Assembly: GCA_021772895.1 (NCBI GenBank)
Contig: JAJFLC010000012.1
Coordinates: 1 to 64,000 of the forward strand
Origin: Mariprofundaceae bacterium
Lineage (GTDB): Bacteria; Pseudomonadota; Zetaproteobacteria; Mariprofundales; Mariprofundaceae
Length of the DNA: 64,000 nucleotides
Direction of reading: 5' to 3'
The notes under the pieces were generated by a model. The model had not been told where the DNA came from and made no database searches. It worked only from the letters and a program-made list of their open reading frames with translations. The position numbers and the translations under genes were made by a program. The first letter of the stretch is position 1, and every line of letters starts with the position of its first letter. This document shows, one piece after another, positions 35,950 to 46,576 of this stretch.

Positions 35950-36522
35950 TCAGGATGTCGGCCAGCCACACTCTTCCGGCATAAGGCCATACGCTTCATG
36001 CACCACCTGATTCCAAAAACCATTGGCTAAAATAAGTCCTTCAGCAGCCTGGCGTACCGCACCACACCCACCTTTATTGCCTGATACCCAATCTACTTTG
36101 CTTAACACACCTTTGTGTGCATCAGCCGGTGCCATGCTCAACCTGCACTGCTGCATCGCAGGCAAATCAATCACATCATCGCCCATATAAGCACACGCAT
36201 CAGCAGCAACATCCGCCTGCTCACACAATGCCTTGATGCCATCAGCCTTTCTAAGCGAGCCCTGCACCACATATTCAATGCCCAGATCACGGGCTCTGCA
36301 CGTGACAACCTGTGAAGTTCGCCCCGTCAGGATGGCTACCTTAATACCCGTACGTTGCAGCATTTTGATGCCATGCCCGTCCCGCACATTAAATGCTTTG
36401 GACTCTTCACCATGATCATCCATCACGATCTGTCCTTCTGTCAGCACACCATCCACATCCAGCACCAGCATCTGAATGCCCTGTGCCAGCCTGGTCGGAA
36501 AATGAGTGAAGGATGTACTCAT
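35950..36522 (-). CDS. kdsC: 3-deoxy-D-manno-octulosonate 8-phosphate phosphatase
   Basis: A 190-residue HAD phosphatase with nucleophile motif LVLDVDGVLTEG, the ILTGRTS motif II and YMGDDVIDLPAM motif IV. It has no cap domain, typical of tetrameric KdsC. It frees Kdo from Kdo-8-phosphate for lipid A glycosylation. It overlaps kdsD by 4 bp. Confidence 0.95.
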   Translation of the reverse strand: MSTSFTHFPTRLAQGIQMLVLDVDGVLTEGQIVMDDHGEESKAFNVRDGHGIKMLQRTGIKVAILTGRTSQVVTCRARDLGIEYVVQGSLRKADGIKALCEQADVAADACAYMGDDVIDLPAMQQCRLSMAPADAHKGVLSKVDWVSGNKGGCGAVRQAAEGLILANGFWNQVVHEAYGLMPEECGWPTS

Positions 36523-37490
36523 GCCACACCTGCTTTTAACAAGTCATGCATATGAACAATACCCACAGGAACATCGCCATGATCAACAACAAACAAAACC
36601 GTTACTTTATATTCTTCCATCATACGCACCGCTTCACTTGCCAGATGATCTGCTTCAATGGTAACTGGATTGTGGTGCATCAAGGTATTCGCCTTTACAT
36701 CAAGGTCTATCGTGCCCGATTCCAATAAACGCCGAAGATCACCATCACTTAAACAACCCATAAGTCTGCCATCTTCCTGAATCCCCGTAATACCAAGCCG
36801 ATGGCTGCTCATTGATACAATTGCCTCTCGCAATGATGCTGAGATATTCACCAGTGGTAATTCATCACCCGCATGCATCACATCGACAATGCGCATCAGT
36901 TTACGCCCCAGACTTCCCGCAGGATGCACACGTGCAAAATCCTCTTCTTTAAACCCGCGCTGTTTTAATACCACCACCGCCAGCGCATCCCCCAAAGCAA
37001 GTGCTGCCGTGGTTGAAGCGGTTGGAGCCAGGTTCATCGGACAGGCTTCTTTTGTAACAGGAACTGCAAGTGTAATATCAGCATGCTGACCCAGCGTAGA
37101 ATCCGGTTTGCCTGTGATGCCAATCAAGGTTGCACCAAGTCGCTTAATGGTAGGCAAAAGGCCACACACTTCATCCGTTTCTCCACTATGAGAAAGCGCA
37201 AGAACAGCATCATGGCTGGTGATCATGCCCAGATCACCATGTTGTGCCTCCGCAGCATGCACAAAAAATGCAGGGGTGCCGGTTGAAGCAAACGTTGCCG
37301 CAATTTTTCGCGCAATAATTCCGGACTTGCCCATGCCAACCACAACCAGCCGCCCTTCCAGCGCAAGGATCGATCCAACAGCTTCGGCAAAAGCCTCACC
37401 AAGGGAATCTCGCTGTAATGAAAGTGCCGCAATCTCAATATCCAAAACTTCGCGTGCTTTATCCAACCACACTTCTCTGTTCTGTATCAT
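36519..37490 (-). CDS. kdsD: D-arabinose-5-phosphate isomerase
   Basis: The 323-residue enzyme has a SIS domain (VVGMGKSGIIARKIAATF, LALSHSGETDEV) and two C-terminal CBS domains (about 205-320), the KdsD/KpsF layout. It converts ribulose-5-phosphate to arabinose-5-phosphate, the first committed step to Kdo. First gene of the LPS operon. Confidence 0.95.
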   Translation of the reverse strand: MIQNREVWLDKAREVLDIEIAALSLQRDSLGEAFAEAVGSILALEGRLVVVGMGKSGIIARKIAATFASTGTPAFFVHAAEAQHGDLGMITSHDAVLALSHSGETDEVCGLLPTIKRLGATLIGITGKPDSTLGQHADITLAVPVTKEACPMNLAPTASTTAALALGDALAVVVLKQRGFKEEDFARVHPAGSLGRKLMRIVDVMHAGDELPLVNISASLREAIVSMSSHRLGITGIQEDGRLMGCLSDGDLRRLLESGTIDLDVKANTLMHHNPVTIEADHLASEAVRMMEEYKVTVLFVVDHGDVPVGIVHMHDLLKAGVA

Positions 37491-37572
37491 GTACTAAACC
37501 ACCTGTTCTTTTTAAGTCATCATGATCACAAACGAACATGATGTAAGATCAATCTTGGCGTCCTGCCTGCAC

Positions 37573-38940
37573 TCATTCCCAGACCAGTGCAATCAGTGGT
37601 GCTGATAACTGAGCAAACATATTGGACGCAACATCTTTGAACTGCGCCAGTTCTTTTTCAGGAACGGGTCTCGCAGGTGCATGTTTTACAGCCAACGGAT
37701 TCACAGCCCTGCCGCGAACCCTGAATTCAAAATGAAGATGTGGGCCTGTAGCCAGACCACTCATGCCTACATAACCAATAATTTGCCCCTGTTTGACACG
37801 TTTACCGCGTTTGATTCCCCCGCCATAACGCCGAAGATGTGCATAAGCCGTTGAATGCGCTGAATTTGTATGTCGAATCTCTACAAAGCGACCATAACCA
37901 CCCTTTCTGCCTGCATAAACCACCCGGCCATCACCAATCGCCCGGATCGGAGTGCCGCTTGAGGCAGCATAATCCACGCCGCGATGTGCCCGGGTATAAC
38001 CCAACACAGGGTGCTTTCTGCTTGTAGAGAAACGCGAAGAGATACGTGAAAATTTCACTGGAGATTTCAGATAGGTCTTACGCATGCTTCGGCCTTCAGG
38101 CGTAAAATATTCCACATTGCCATTGGCAAGCTCATAACGGATTGCTTTATAGCTTTTGCTCTGATTCATGAACTCGGCGGCAAGAATCACGCTGCCATGC
38201 ATGCCTCCTTCATCATCAAATTGCTCTTCATAAAGCACCGAAAAACGGTCCCCTGATCGCAAATCTCTGGAAAAATCAATATCCCAGCCAAAAATATCGA
38301 TCAAATTCATGGTTGTTCGTTCATCAATTCCCGCTTCAAGTGCCGCAGCAAAAAGTGAATCATGAATCACGCCCGATGCCCTGACCTGACGACTGTTAAC
38401 AGCACGCTGCTGTAGTTCCGCCCCCCATACCTCCTCACCTTCAGCAAGATGAAGATGCAACCGCTGCTTTGCATTAACATCATAATAAACATGAATTTGA
38501 GTATTTTCATCCTCACGGGAAAACGTCTGTCCGGCGCGTACATTTTTAAGTGGGTAAACACCTTTTGAGGCTTTACTCATCTGTATCACTTCTGCAAATG
38601 GGAAACCAAGTTTGCCCAATGCAGTTGCCGCTGCATCGCCCGATTTTAGAGTCACTTTTTTTACAGCGTGCTCTACCGTCTTCTCCAGAGAATGGACTTC
38701 CAGCCACTCCTCTTTTGTAATCGGCACACTTGCATCAACACGAGAACCACTAAATACCAAAGAAACCAGCAACACCATACTGAGAAGTCCCCCAGCACTG
38801 AGCAACATCATCCTGTGGGATGCTGAAACCTTTGATGCAAAGGCATGCAAGGAAAAACGAGAGGAAGGAGAATCCTTACGACAAGACACGGAAGGTCGCG
38901 CACTCTCCCGGACAACTCTATTGGCAAAATCCTGCTGCAA
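37573..38940 (-). CDS. M23 family peptidoglycan DD-metalloendopeptidase (MepM-like)
   Basis: The 455-residue product has an N-terminal span (about 43-63), an OapA/LysM-like middle region and a C-terminal M23 domain with HRGVDYA (H-x3-D) and HLHFE at residues 401-405, giving a complete LytM zinc site. It should cleave peptidoglycan cross-links during wall growth. The TTG start is supported by AGGAG 6 nt upstream. The cytoplasmic N-terminal 40 residues are basic. Confidence 0.92.
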   Translation of the reverse strand: MQQDFANRVVRESARPSVSCRKDSPSSRFSLHAFASKVSASHRMMLLSAGGLLSMVLLVSLVFSGSRVDASVPITKEEWLEVHSLEKTVEHAVKKVTLKSGDAAATALGKLGFPFAEVIQMSKASKGVYPLKNVRAGQTFSREDENTQIHVYYDVNAKQRLHLHLAEGEEVWGAELQQRAVNSRQVRASGVIHDSLFAAALEAGIDERTTMNLIDIFGWDIDFSRDLRSGDRFSVLYEEQFDDEGGMHGSVILAAEFMNQSKSYKAIRYELANGNVEYFTPEGRSMRKTYLKSPVKFSRISSRFSTSRKHPVLGYTRAHRGVDYAASSGTPIRAIGDGRVVYAGRKGGYGRFVEIRHTNSAHSTAYAHLRRYGGGIKRGKRVKQGQIIGYVGMSGLATGPHLHFEFRVRGRAVNPLAVKHAPARPVPEKELAQFKDVASNMFAQLSAPLIALVWE

Positions 38941-39282
38941 TCACTGCTCCTGTTGTTTCGCAAATGGTCATTCAAAATGAACTCCCTGGATGCGAAAAAA
39001 GCCCATGCTTGAAGGTTCAGCAGCTATTGTCAAAAAAACACGGGGCTTTTAGGCACTGAAGCTCGATCCCCTGCCAAATCAAAGCATCATCAAAACGGAG
39101 TTATTTCCTGAACGCATACAGGGTTTTTTCAAAAAATCTTAAAAAATGATAATATCACATTAAAATGAAGAATTTTATCAACATTCTAATACAATAATTG
39201 CCTTAAAATGCTATTTTGGCATAAGATTTATTTAATAACTCAGTGGTTCATTGTCGGATAAAAAACACTTCCATAACCAGCT
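38941..39282. other. 342-bp intergenic region, AT-rich
   Basis: No gene seen. It holds the promoter region of the M23 gene (minus strand) and the 3' end of the acyl-CoA ligase gene. On the minus strand AAAAGCCC (39050-39043) can pair with GGGCTTTT inside the run ending near 38995, forming a loose terminator with a T-run and a long loop. The stretch 39120-39240 is very AT-rich, without further recognisable structure. Confidence 0.5.
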
Positions 39283-41049
39283 CTATCTGTAGAGTGATTC
39301 AAAAATTTCAGCATAATGCTGATTAATCAGTCTGCGCTTGAGTTTCATGGTTGGGGTTAAAAATCCATTTTCAATCGTGAAAGGCTCAATCTGGATGTAA
39401 ATGCGCCGAACCTGTTCATGAGGATTTAAAGTTTTTAAACGTTGTTGAATCTGACTCTGAATATGTTTACGCAAAACTTCTGAACTTGCCAGCTCCTGCC
39501 AACCAGAACCGGGCATGCCAGATGATACTGCCCATGCCATACATGCATCCTGATTTGGAACTACCATCGCGACCAGATAAGGGTGTTGATCTCCATACAC
39601 AATGACCTGTTCAATCAGCGGCTCACCAATCAACGGTGCTTCAACACGCTGAGGCGCAATGTTTTCACCACCGGAATTAACAATCAGGTCTTTTTTGCGG
39701 TCTGTGATATAGAGATATCCATCATTCAAATGCCCAACATCACCTGTATGCAACCAACCGTCCTGAATCACTTCTGCGGTCGCATCGGGTAAATTCCAAT
39801 AACCCAGCATAATATTCCCGCCACGGGCCAGAATCTCACCATCTTCAGAAATTTGAATCTCCACACCCGCCGGAGGCCTGCCTACAGAACCCAGTCGCCG
39901 ATCATCCTCCGGCGTAATTGCCAAAATCGGTGCAGACTCTGTTAACCCATAACCTTCAACGACCGGAATGCCCAATGTTTCAAAAAAAGCGCCAATCTCT
40001 GCGCTTAATGGCGCACCGCCCGATACAAAAAAACGAATGTTCCCACCAAACTTTCCACGAAGCTTCACACCAACGAGTCGATTTAAAAGTTTATATTTCC
40101 ATGTCGAAAACATCGAGATGTTTCCCGCTCTTTTTCTCTCGGAAACCTCAAAAAACGCATGAAACAGCGCCCGATGTAATCCTGACTGCTTTGCCACTTG
40201 CGCTAAAATCCGGCTTTGAATCACTTCCAGCATGCGTGGAACAGCTATCATAATGGACGGGCTTACTTCAGCGAGGTTTTTGGCTACGGTATCCGGTCTT
40301 TCAGCAAAGGCCACAGAGAAACCTGTAAGATAAGGAAGAAAATGCCCACCAGTTCGTTCAAATGCATGTGCCAGCGGAAGAAATGAAAGCATGATATCAT
40401 CTCCAAGCTGTAGCGTCCTGAGCACTGATTCAAGATTCGAAAGGATATTGCCATGCGAAAGCATAACCCCTTTCGGACTTGCTGTTGTGCCTGATGTATA
40501 AATAAGTGAGGCCAGTGAATCACGTGTGAGTTCCGAATACCGATTCTGCACCTGCTCATCATCCGCTTCGATCTCAAGCTCTGAAAACAGGTGCATTTTT
40601 TCATGCGGCTGTTGAATGCCCAACGCATAAGCACCTCTAATTTCCGGACATTCGTCCATGGCCTGTACCATGTGCCCTTGCAACTGACCCGATGAAACAA
40701 TCGCCAGCACTGCGCCGGAATCCTGCAAGACATAAGCGATATCCTGCGGCCTGTAAGAACAATAAAGCGGTACCGTCACCGCACCTACAGATAAAATAGC
40801 AAAATCGGCCACGCCCCACTCCGGGCGGTTCTCCATCAGAATAGCAACACGATCACCAGGGTTTACGCCTGCTTTAATCAGACCCGTTGCAACTTTTTTA
40901 ACACGATCACTAAACATTTGATATGTAATCGGGATATATTTGCCTTCTCTTCGCTCCCACTGAGCAGGATGCAAAGCACCCGTTTTAACCTGCTGAAAGA
41001 AACCGGCGGGAAGACTCGGACACGTTACAAGACCATCAACTTCCTGCAT
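39283..41049 (-). CDS. AMP-dependent long-chain acyl-CoA synthetase
   Basis: A 588-residue adenylate-forming enzyme with the P-loop SLIYTSGTTASPKGVMLSHG near 190, VEGYGLTESAPIL near 365 and GWLHTGDVG...ITDRKKDLI near 455. The FAA1-type architecture predicts activation of long-chain fatty acids to acyl-CoA. It overlaps the upstream membrane-protein gene by 14 bp. Substrate chain length cannot be read from sequence. Confidence 0.92.
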   Translation of the reverse strand: MQEVDGLVTCPSLPAGFFQQVKTGALHPAQWERREGKYIPITYQMFSDRVKKVATGLIKAGVNPGDRVAILMENRPEWGVADFAILSVGAVTVPLYCSYRPQDIAYVLQDSGAVLAIVSSGQLQGHMVQAMDECPEIRGAYALGIQQPHEKMHLFSELEIEADDEQVQNRYSELTRDSLASLIYTSGTTASPKGVMLSHGNILSNLESVLRTLQLGDDIMLSFLPLAHAFERTGGHFLPYLTGFSVAFAERPDTVAKNLAEVSPSIMIAVPRMLEVIQSRILAQVAKQSGLHRALFHAFFEVSERKRAGNISMFSTWKYKLLNRLVGVKLRGKFGGNIRFFVSGGAPLSAEIGAFFETLGIPVVEGYGLTESAPILAITPEDDRRLGSVGRPPAGVEIQISEDGEILARGGNIMLGYWNLPDATAEVIQDGWLHTGDVGHLNDGYLYITDRKKDLIVNSGGENIAPQRVEAPLIGEPLIEQVIVYGDQHPYLVAMVVPNQDACMAWAVSSGMPGSGWQELASSEVLRKHIQSQIQQRLKTLNPHEQVRRIYIQIEPFTIENGFLTPTMKLKRRLINQHYAEIFESLYR

Positions 41050-42082
41050 GTTGTTCGCCTTCCGTCACATCAGATACCACCTCGACCATTCCCTCCGCGA
41101 TTTCCTCCGCATCTCCCTCTTTTTTCTCCGGCGTGTGTTTCTTTTGTTTCTTTTTTCTCGTTGCCGGTTTACGTCCTGGTTTGGGAGAACTTTCATCACT
41201 TTCACTTGCTTGTGAAATGCTTTCATCACGCTCTGATATAAGTTCCATGTGCACAAGCAGTGTCATCTGAGTAATCACCACGCCCGGTACACTGGCAACT
41301 GCCGCCAACAACAAACCAAACATCACCAAACCAACCAGATGTGCAATACTTCCCCAAAAACCTGTTGCATCATACACTCGCACCAACGAATCCTGTGCAG
41401 TATAATCAACCAAGGTCAGGGTAACCTGAGCACCCAGCCAAAGCGGAGAAAGCACCAGTGCTGCCATAAAAACAGCAACCAATACACCACCCAGATTATA
41501 AATCAGCAACTCTGGAAGCTTCTCTTTCAACAATTGCCACACATCATTTTTTAATGAATTGGCATCCGTATCAACAATGGCAACACGTGCAGCTATATTG
41601 AACAGGGCCAGCATCAGGGCAACGGCCACAACCGTATTCAAAAGCAGCAGAGGAACCCCGATCAAAGCCAGCCATACCAGACCAAGGGCAGGCATATTTG
41701 CCAGTGAAAGCACCAGCATTTCTGCCAGAATCAATGCCAGCAGCAGGCCTGCACCCCATGCCGGCAACATCAGAATGGATCGTACCTTGCCCCATGCAAA
41801 CCTGCTTGCTTCAATGGTGTTGGGAACAGCTTTGTCATTAAGCTGGCAGTGCAATTGATACGCCAGTGCAGTCAAACCAAATAACAGAGCAAAGAGAGCG
41901 CCTACCCCACCAACAAAATGAGAAAGGATGATGCCAAAGGTTAGCTCCCCATCTGTATGAAAAATCCCGTAAATCACAACAGCAGATAACACGGACAATG
42001 CCATCGTAGATAAAATACGTAGTTTTAATGCATTCCTAGCTGCACCCAACCAGTGATCTGGCTGAAAATAACGTTGCTTCAT
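41036..42082 (-). CDS. Polytopic membrane protein with highly charged C-terminal tail
   Basis: The 348-residue protein has about seven hydrophobic spans between residues 25 and 280, followed by a cytoplasmic-looking tail of ~65 residues. The tail is first Lys/Arg-rich (RKPATRKKKQKKH), then acidic. No family recognised. Overlap with the acyl-CoA ligase gene suggests co-expression, possibly in fatty-acid handling at the membrane; this is inference. Confidence 0.72.
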   Translation of the reverse strand: MKQRYFQPDHWLGAARNALKLRILSTMALSVLSAVVIYGIFHTDGELTFGIILSHFVGGVGALFALLFGLTALAYQLHCQLNDKAVPNTIEASRFAWGKVRSILMLPAWGAGLLLALILAEMLVLSLANMPALGLVWLALIGVPLLLLNTVVAVALMLALFNIAARVAIVDTDANSLKNDVWQLLKEKLPELLIYNLGGVLVAVFMAALVLSPLWLGAQVTLTLVDYTAQDSLVRVYDATGFWGSIAHLVGLVMFGLLLAAVASVPGVVITQMTLLVHMELISERDESISQASESDESSPKPGRKPATRKKKQKKHTPEKKEGDAEEIAEGMVEVVSDVTEGEQHAGS

Positions 42083-42190
42083 GAAAAATACCCCTCAGCA
42101 TGCTGGATTTCAAACAGATTAAACATATTAACGTAATCTGCAAGGTAGATTGACCTTACCGCGATCAATTCCTACAAGAACCCAATAAAC

Positions 42191-42216
42191 AAAAAGGCCC
42201 TGCATCGCAGGGCCTT
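42191..42216 (-). terminator. Rho-independent terminator of the cyclic-nucleotide-binding gene
   Basis: A 10-bp perfect stem (AAGGCCCTGC with GCAGGGCCTT) with a 3-nt loop. Read on the minus strand it is followed by TTTTTGTTT. Confidence 0.88.
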
Positions 42217-42250
42217 ACCATCCAATTCACAAGGATGTAACGGTTAAAAC

Positions 42251-42721
42251 TCAGACACGTCGCCCATAAATATATTGCTGAGAATACGCGTTAGAGCTGT
42301 TCATATCACGAACAATGCTCGCCAACTGACGAATGGTGTTTATCATAATATCTTTTGCCATATCATGGCGATATGCCATCAAATGCCTTAATGCCTGACG
42401 CGGAAGCTTGTAAGCCACGCAACTTGAAAGTGCTACAATGGTTGCGCTGGAGGCCGTATCATCAAATATCGCCATATCACCCAGCTGTGCACCTTCATGT
42501 ACTTCGCTCACACGTACTTTTTCGCCATGATTCTCATGCATCACACCAGCACGTCCTGAATACAGCAAATAGAGGCCATCGCATGGCTCACCTTCAGCAA
42601 TTAACACATCACCTTTTTTGAATTCTTTGACAAGCACAGATTGAGACAGGGTATCCTTCTCTTCTGCATTAAGATGGCGGTGAAAAATATTGTCCTCGAT
42701 CCATACAAAATCAATATCCAT
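42251..42721 (-). CDS. Stand-alone cyclic nucleotide-binding domain protein
   Basis: The product is one CAP_ED-type beta-roll (GDVLIAEGEPCDGLYLLYSGRAGV, GAQLGDMAIFDDTASSATIVALS) with short flanking helices and no helix-turn-helix. It is therefore not a CRP-type transcription factor; it may sense a nucleotide and act through protein contacts. The phosphate-binding cassette (GDMAIFDDTASSATI) lacks the usual Arg, so ligand binding is doubtful. The ATG at 42721 follows AAGGAG and gives 156 residues. Confidence 0.85.
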   Translation of the reverse strand: MDIDFVWIEDNIFHRHLNAEEKDTLSQSVLVKEFKKGDVLIAEGEPCDGLYLLYSGRAGVMHENHGEKVRVSEVHEGAQLGDMAIFDDTASSATIVALSSCVAYKLPRQALRHLMAYRHDMAKDIMINTIRQLASIVRDMNSSNAYSQQYIYGRRV

Positions 42722-42905
42722 AACCTTTCTCCTTCCTGCAGCACCACCTGTCAGGCAAAACAAATTGTCCATATACAATATATGGCTTCCGTGACCTCAA
42801 TCACGAGAGTCAATTTTTCCTGAAAACGGGGTTTTCAAAGACTTCTAGCGAACATGTCAAAGCGAAGCTAAGATTCCGCCAAAGCTTTCGGGAGCATGAC
42901 ACACA

Positions 42906-43763
42906 GTGACATTTCAAGATTTATTACTGACATTGCAACATTTTTGGGCAAAACAGGGCTGTGTTGTACAGCAGCCTTATGATAGTTCAATGGGTGCCGG
43001 CACATTCCATCCTTCGACATTTTTGCGTGTTTTAGATCATAAAGATTGGCGCACAGCCTATGTTCAGCCATGTCGCCGCCCAACAGATGGCCGTTATGGT
43101 GAAAACCCAAATCGTTTGCAACATTATTACCAGTTTCAGGTCATTCTAAAACCAGCACCTGAGAATATTCTTGATCTGTATCTGGCGTCACTGCGTGAAA
43201 TTGGCATTGATACCGATGTGCATGATATTCGTTTTGTCGAAGATGATTGGGAATCACCAACGTTGGGTGCATGGGGTCTTGGCTGGGAAGTCTGGCTGAA
43301 TGGTATGGAAGTGACACAATTCACCTACTTTCAACAAGTCGGCGGCGTTGAACTAAGCCGTACACCGGGCGAAATCACATACGGTCTTGAACGCTTAGCA
43401 ATGTATATCCAGGGTGTTGAAAATGTTTATGATCTTGTTTGGGTAGAAAACCCGGATGGTTCAAACGTGACTTATGGTGAGGTATTTCTTCGCAATGAGC
43501 AGGAATTTTCAGCCTATAACTTTGAACATGCAGAGATTCCTTTTTTACAAAAACAATTTGACCAGGCAGAAGGTGATTGCAAACGTCTGGCTGAAAAGAG
43601 TTTGTTCCTTCCTGCGTATGAAGAAGTGATCAAAGCTTCGCATACCTTTAATTTGCTTGATGCACGCGGGGCAATCTCTGTGGCTGAGCGTCAGCGTTTT
43701 ATTGGCCGGGTACGCACTCTGTCGCGCACCGTTGCACAAGGTTATGCAGGGGTTGAATCATGA
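42906..43763 (+). CDS. glyQ: Glycyl-tRNA synthetase alpha subunit
   Basis: The 285-residue catalytic subunit of the alpha2beta2 synthetase, beginning [18 protein letters not shown] and holding the class II motifs ([29 protein letters not shown]). GTG start. The stop overlaps the glyS start by 4 bp. Confidence 0.97.
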   Translation: MTFQDLLLTLQHFWAKQGCVVQQPYDSSMGAGTFHPSTFLRVLDHKDWRTAYVQPCRRPTDGRYGENPNRLQHYYQFQVILKPAPENILDLYLASLREIGIDTDVHDIRFVEDDWESPTLGAWGLGWEVWLNGMEVTQFTYFQQVGGVELSRTPGEITYGLERLAMYIQGVENVYDLVWVENPDGSNVTYGEVFLRNEQEFSAYNFEHAEIPFLQKQFDQAEGDCKRLAEKSLFLPAYEEVIKASHTFNLLDARGAISVAERQRFIGRVRTLSRTVAQGYAGVES

Positions 43764-45832
43764 GTGCGCCATTATTAATTGAGATTGGTGTTGAAGAAAT
43801 TCCGGCAGGTGTTGCGCCACGTATGGGCAAGGCGCTTTTAACCGCTTTAAGCAAAACATTTAAAGACTCAAATATTGAAATTTCTGAATTAAAACTTGGT
43901 GTTACGCCACGTCGCCTGTTGCTTCATGCAGCATCATGTCCAGTGATGCAAGCAGACCGTGAGCAAGTGCTTTGGGGCCCGCCTGAAAACATTGCGCGCA
44001 AAGATGGTAAACCAAGCAAGGCTGCAGAGGGGTTTGCTCGTAAATCAGGCCTGAATGTCTCTGATTTTGAATTCGCCGATAAAGGTGATGGTAAAGCACG
44101 TTATATGCGTGCCCTGCAAACAGTCAAAGGCCGTGTGGTTGCTGATATTATTGCGGAAGTGATGCCAAGTGTTTTGAGAGGCCTGCCAAGCCCGAAACAA
44201 ATGCAATGGCAAGATGGTGAGGCCCGTGTTGATGCGTTTATTCGCCCGGTGCGTTGGATCGTGGCGCGTTTGGCAGATGAAATCATTCCATTCACCTTTG
44301 CTGGTATTCAATCCGGTAAAACATCTTATGGTCATCGCATGCACGCAGATGCAAAAGGCGAGATCAGTGTAACTGAGCCACTTGTCTGGTTAAATGAACG
44401 TATGGTTGTGGCGGATCGTGATGTGCGTAAAGCAATGATTGTCCAAGGTTTGAGCGATGCCGCAAAAGCAGCCGGTGTTAGTCTGGTTGAAGACGATGCT
44501 CTGATTGAAGAAGTCACTGATTTAACTGAGTGGCCGCATGTGATTACAGGACATTATTTGGAAGATTTCCTGCGTTTGCCGATTGAAGTCAGCCGCATTG
44601 AGCTCAAACATCATCAACGTTGTTTCTCTTCCCATGATGGCAACGGAAAAACATCCAATGTTTTTTTTGCAGTCGCCAACATCAAATCGAAGAATCCCGC
44701 ACTTGTCGCACATGGTAATGAACGTGTCGTAAATGCACGCCTTGCGGATGCCACATTCTTTTATGACCGTGACCCTAAAGAAACGTTGGAATCACGTGTT
44801 GCGAAGTTATCCAATATCACCTTTCAGGATGGCTTGGGCATGGTTGGCGATCAAGTAGGGCGTATGCGTAGTTTTGTTTTGGATAACGCGGCCAAATTAG
44901 GTGTGGATGCCAATGCAGCACAACGCGCTGCTTATCTTTGCAAATCTGATCTTACGACTGGTTTGGTCGGTGAGTTTCCTGAGTTACAAGGTTATATGGG
45001 TGGTATTTATGCTGGCATGGATGGTGAGTCTTCAGAAGTAGTGCAGGCGATTGCTGAACATTACGCACCCGCGGGTGCAGATGATGCTTTGCCAAACAGT
45101 GCGACAGCCTGTGCCATCAGTGTGGTTGAGCGTACGGATAAACTATTGGGTTATTTCCATCTTGGCAAAATCCCGACCGCAAGTGCAGATCCTTTTGCGT
45201 TACGCCGTGCAGCAATTGGTCTGATTCGCCTGCTGGCAAATGAAACCAACACGATCAACATGACATTAACTGAAGTTCTGCAAGAAGCATCTAAGCAATG
45301 GAATCAACAACGTGTGACCATTACGATCAGCGATGAGATACAAGCTGCCGTGACTCACTTCATCCATGATCGTTTGTTGGGTATGGCAGACGCATTTGGT
45401 GTGTCCCGTTCAGCTTGTGACGCAGCTTTGGGTGCAAGCATTGAGCTGCCACTGGCACAACATTTGGCCGTTGCAAAACTGCTCACTGGATTTGCAAACT
45501 CTGAAGCCGGTCAGGCTGTAGCCGCAGCCAACAAACGCATTGCCAACATCCTGAAGAAATCAGGCAATGTTTCGGCCAAAATTGATGCAAAATTGTTTGA
45601 AAAAGATGCAGAAATCAGTCTTTTTAATCAATTAAGTGCTGTTTCTTCTAATTTCCCAAGTCTTCCATCAGAACAATTGGAAACACTTGCGAGTTTGCGT
45701 GAACCAGTGGATGCCTTTTTCGATGATGTCATGGTAATGGCCGATGATGAAGCTGTTCGAAATAACCGTCTGGCACTACTCTCTCAACTTCGCGAACTGT
45801 TCCTGCGATTGGCAGACGTTTCGCGCCTATAA
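43760..45832 (+). CDS. glyS: Glycyl-tRNA synthetase beta subunit
   Basis: A 690-residue subunit that binds tRNA-Gly. The opening [13 protein letters not shown] and the internal FFAVANI...[20 protein letters not shown] block are diagnostic. The C-terminal anticodon-binding domain is present. glyQ and glyS use T-ending codons (CGT, GGT, GAT) more than the flanking genes, probably reflecting high expression. Confidence 0.97.
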   Translation: MSAPLLIEIGVEEIPAGVAPRMGKALLTALSKTFKDSNIEISELKLGVTPRRLLLHAASCPVMQADREQVLWGPPENIARKDGKPSKAAEGFARKSGLNVSDFEFADKGDGKARYMRALQTVKGRVVADIIAEVMPSVLRGLPSPKQMQWQDGEARVDAFIRPVRWIVARLADEIIPFTFAGIQSGKTSYGHRMHADAKGEISVTEPLVWLNERMVVADRDVRKAMIVQGLSDAAKAAGVSLVEDDALIEEVTDLTEWPHVITGHYLEDFLRLPIEVSRIELKHHQRCFSSHDGNGKTSNVFFAVANIKSKNPALVAHGNERVVNARLADATFFYDRDPKETLESRVAKLSNITFQDGLGMVGDQVGRMRSFVLDNAAKLGVDANAAQRAAYLCKSDLTTGLVGEFPELQGYMGGIYAGMDGESSEVVQAIAEHYAPAGADDALPNSATACAISVVERTDKLLGYFHLGKIPTASADPFALRRAAIGLIRLLANETNTINMTLTEVLQEASKQWNQQRVTITISDEIQAAVTHFIHDRLLGMADAFGVSRSACDAALGASIELPLAQHLAVAKLLTGFANSEAGQAVAAANKRIANILKKSGNVSAKIDAKLFEKDAEISLFNQLSAVSSNFPSLPSEQLETLASLREPVDAFFDDVMVMADDEAVRNNRLALLSQLRELFLRLADVSRL

Positions 45833-45858
45833 ACATTCACAAACAGTAGCTACAAACA

Positions 45859-46551
45859 TTGCCTGATAATTTAATCAATACGCTTATTCCGCTCATGGCT
45901 GCCTGGTTATTGCTGGCAGGAGTCGCCTTATGGGCCAAACGCGAAAACCTGGGCATTTCCAAAAAAATGCTCATTGCTTCGCTCAGAGGTCTTCTCCAGC
46001 TATTGGCTTTGGCATTTGTGTTACACTGGATTTTTGATATTGAATCCCACTTAGCACAAACACTCATCATTTTCGGCTTCTGTACTCTGGCCGGACACAA
46101 TAGCGCCCGCTATCAATCAGATCATCATTCAAAGACCAAAATCGCATGGCTTTCCAGCACGACAGGCCTTATCTGTGGCTGTGCCGTGACACTCCCATGG
46201 CTGGCTTTTACAGGAACCATTGACTCAGATACCAGAACGCTGGTTCCACTCGGCAGTATGGTTGCCGCCAATGGTATGAATGCCATTTCCATCATGTTTG
46301 AACGAATGAACACAGGCAGCAAAACAGGCGATGGCATCCGCACCGCCATGATACCAACTGTGGACACCCTGAAAGTGGTTGGGCTGGTTCACATGCCCGG
46401 AATATTTGTCGGCATGATCCTTGCCGGAAGCGCCCCCATGGCTGCTGCATCAGCTCAATTAATCGTATTGTACATGATAGTGGCATCGAGCTTTACCTCA
46501 TGTATTGTAAGCCTCTTGATGATAAACCACTTCGGCAAAGCAAAAACATGA
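45859..46551 (+). CDS. fetB: UPF0014/FetB-type ABC permease without its ATPase
   Basis: The 230-residue protein has six or seven spans and the family block LVPLGSMVAANGMNAISIMFERM, typical of FetB/YbbM (iron export in E. coli). It starts with TTG. The cognate ATPase FetA is not adjacent: glyS lies upstream and smc downstream. The family assignment is firm, the substrate is not. Confidence 0.82.
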   Translation: MPDNLINTLIPLMAAWLLLAGVALWAKRENLGISKKMLIASLRGLLQLLALAFVLHWIFDIESHLAQTLIIFGFCTLAGHNSARYQSDHHSKTKIAWLSSTTGLICGCAVTLPWLAFTGTIDSDTRTLVPLGSMVAANGMNAISIMFERMNTGSKTGDGIRTAMIPTVDTLKVVGLVHMPGIFVGMILAGSAPMAAASAQLIVLYMIVASSFTSCIVSLLMINHFGKAKT

Positions 46552-46576
46552 AGGCAAAATATATGAAGGTCACAAT

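Noticed and set aside
42251-42721. CRP-type regulator that could act on the sites at 61.5 kb
   Set aside because: The product ends after the nucleotide-binding roll and has no helix-turn-helix, so it cannot be the DNA-binding factor.
42906-45832. Horizontal transfer of glyQ-glyS from their different codon choice
   Set aside because: The preference for CGT/GGT-type codons fits highly expressed translation genes, and both proteins look ordinary.
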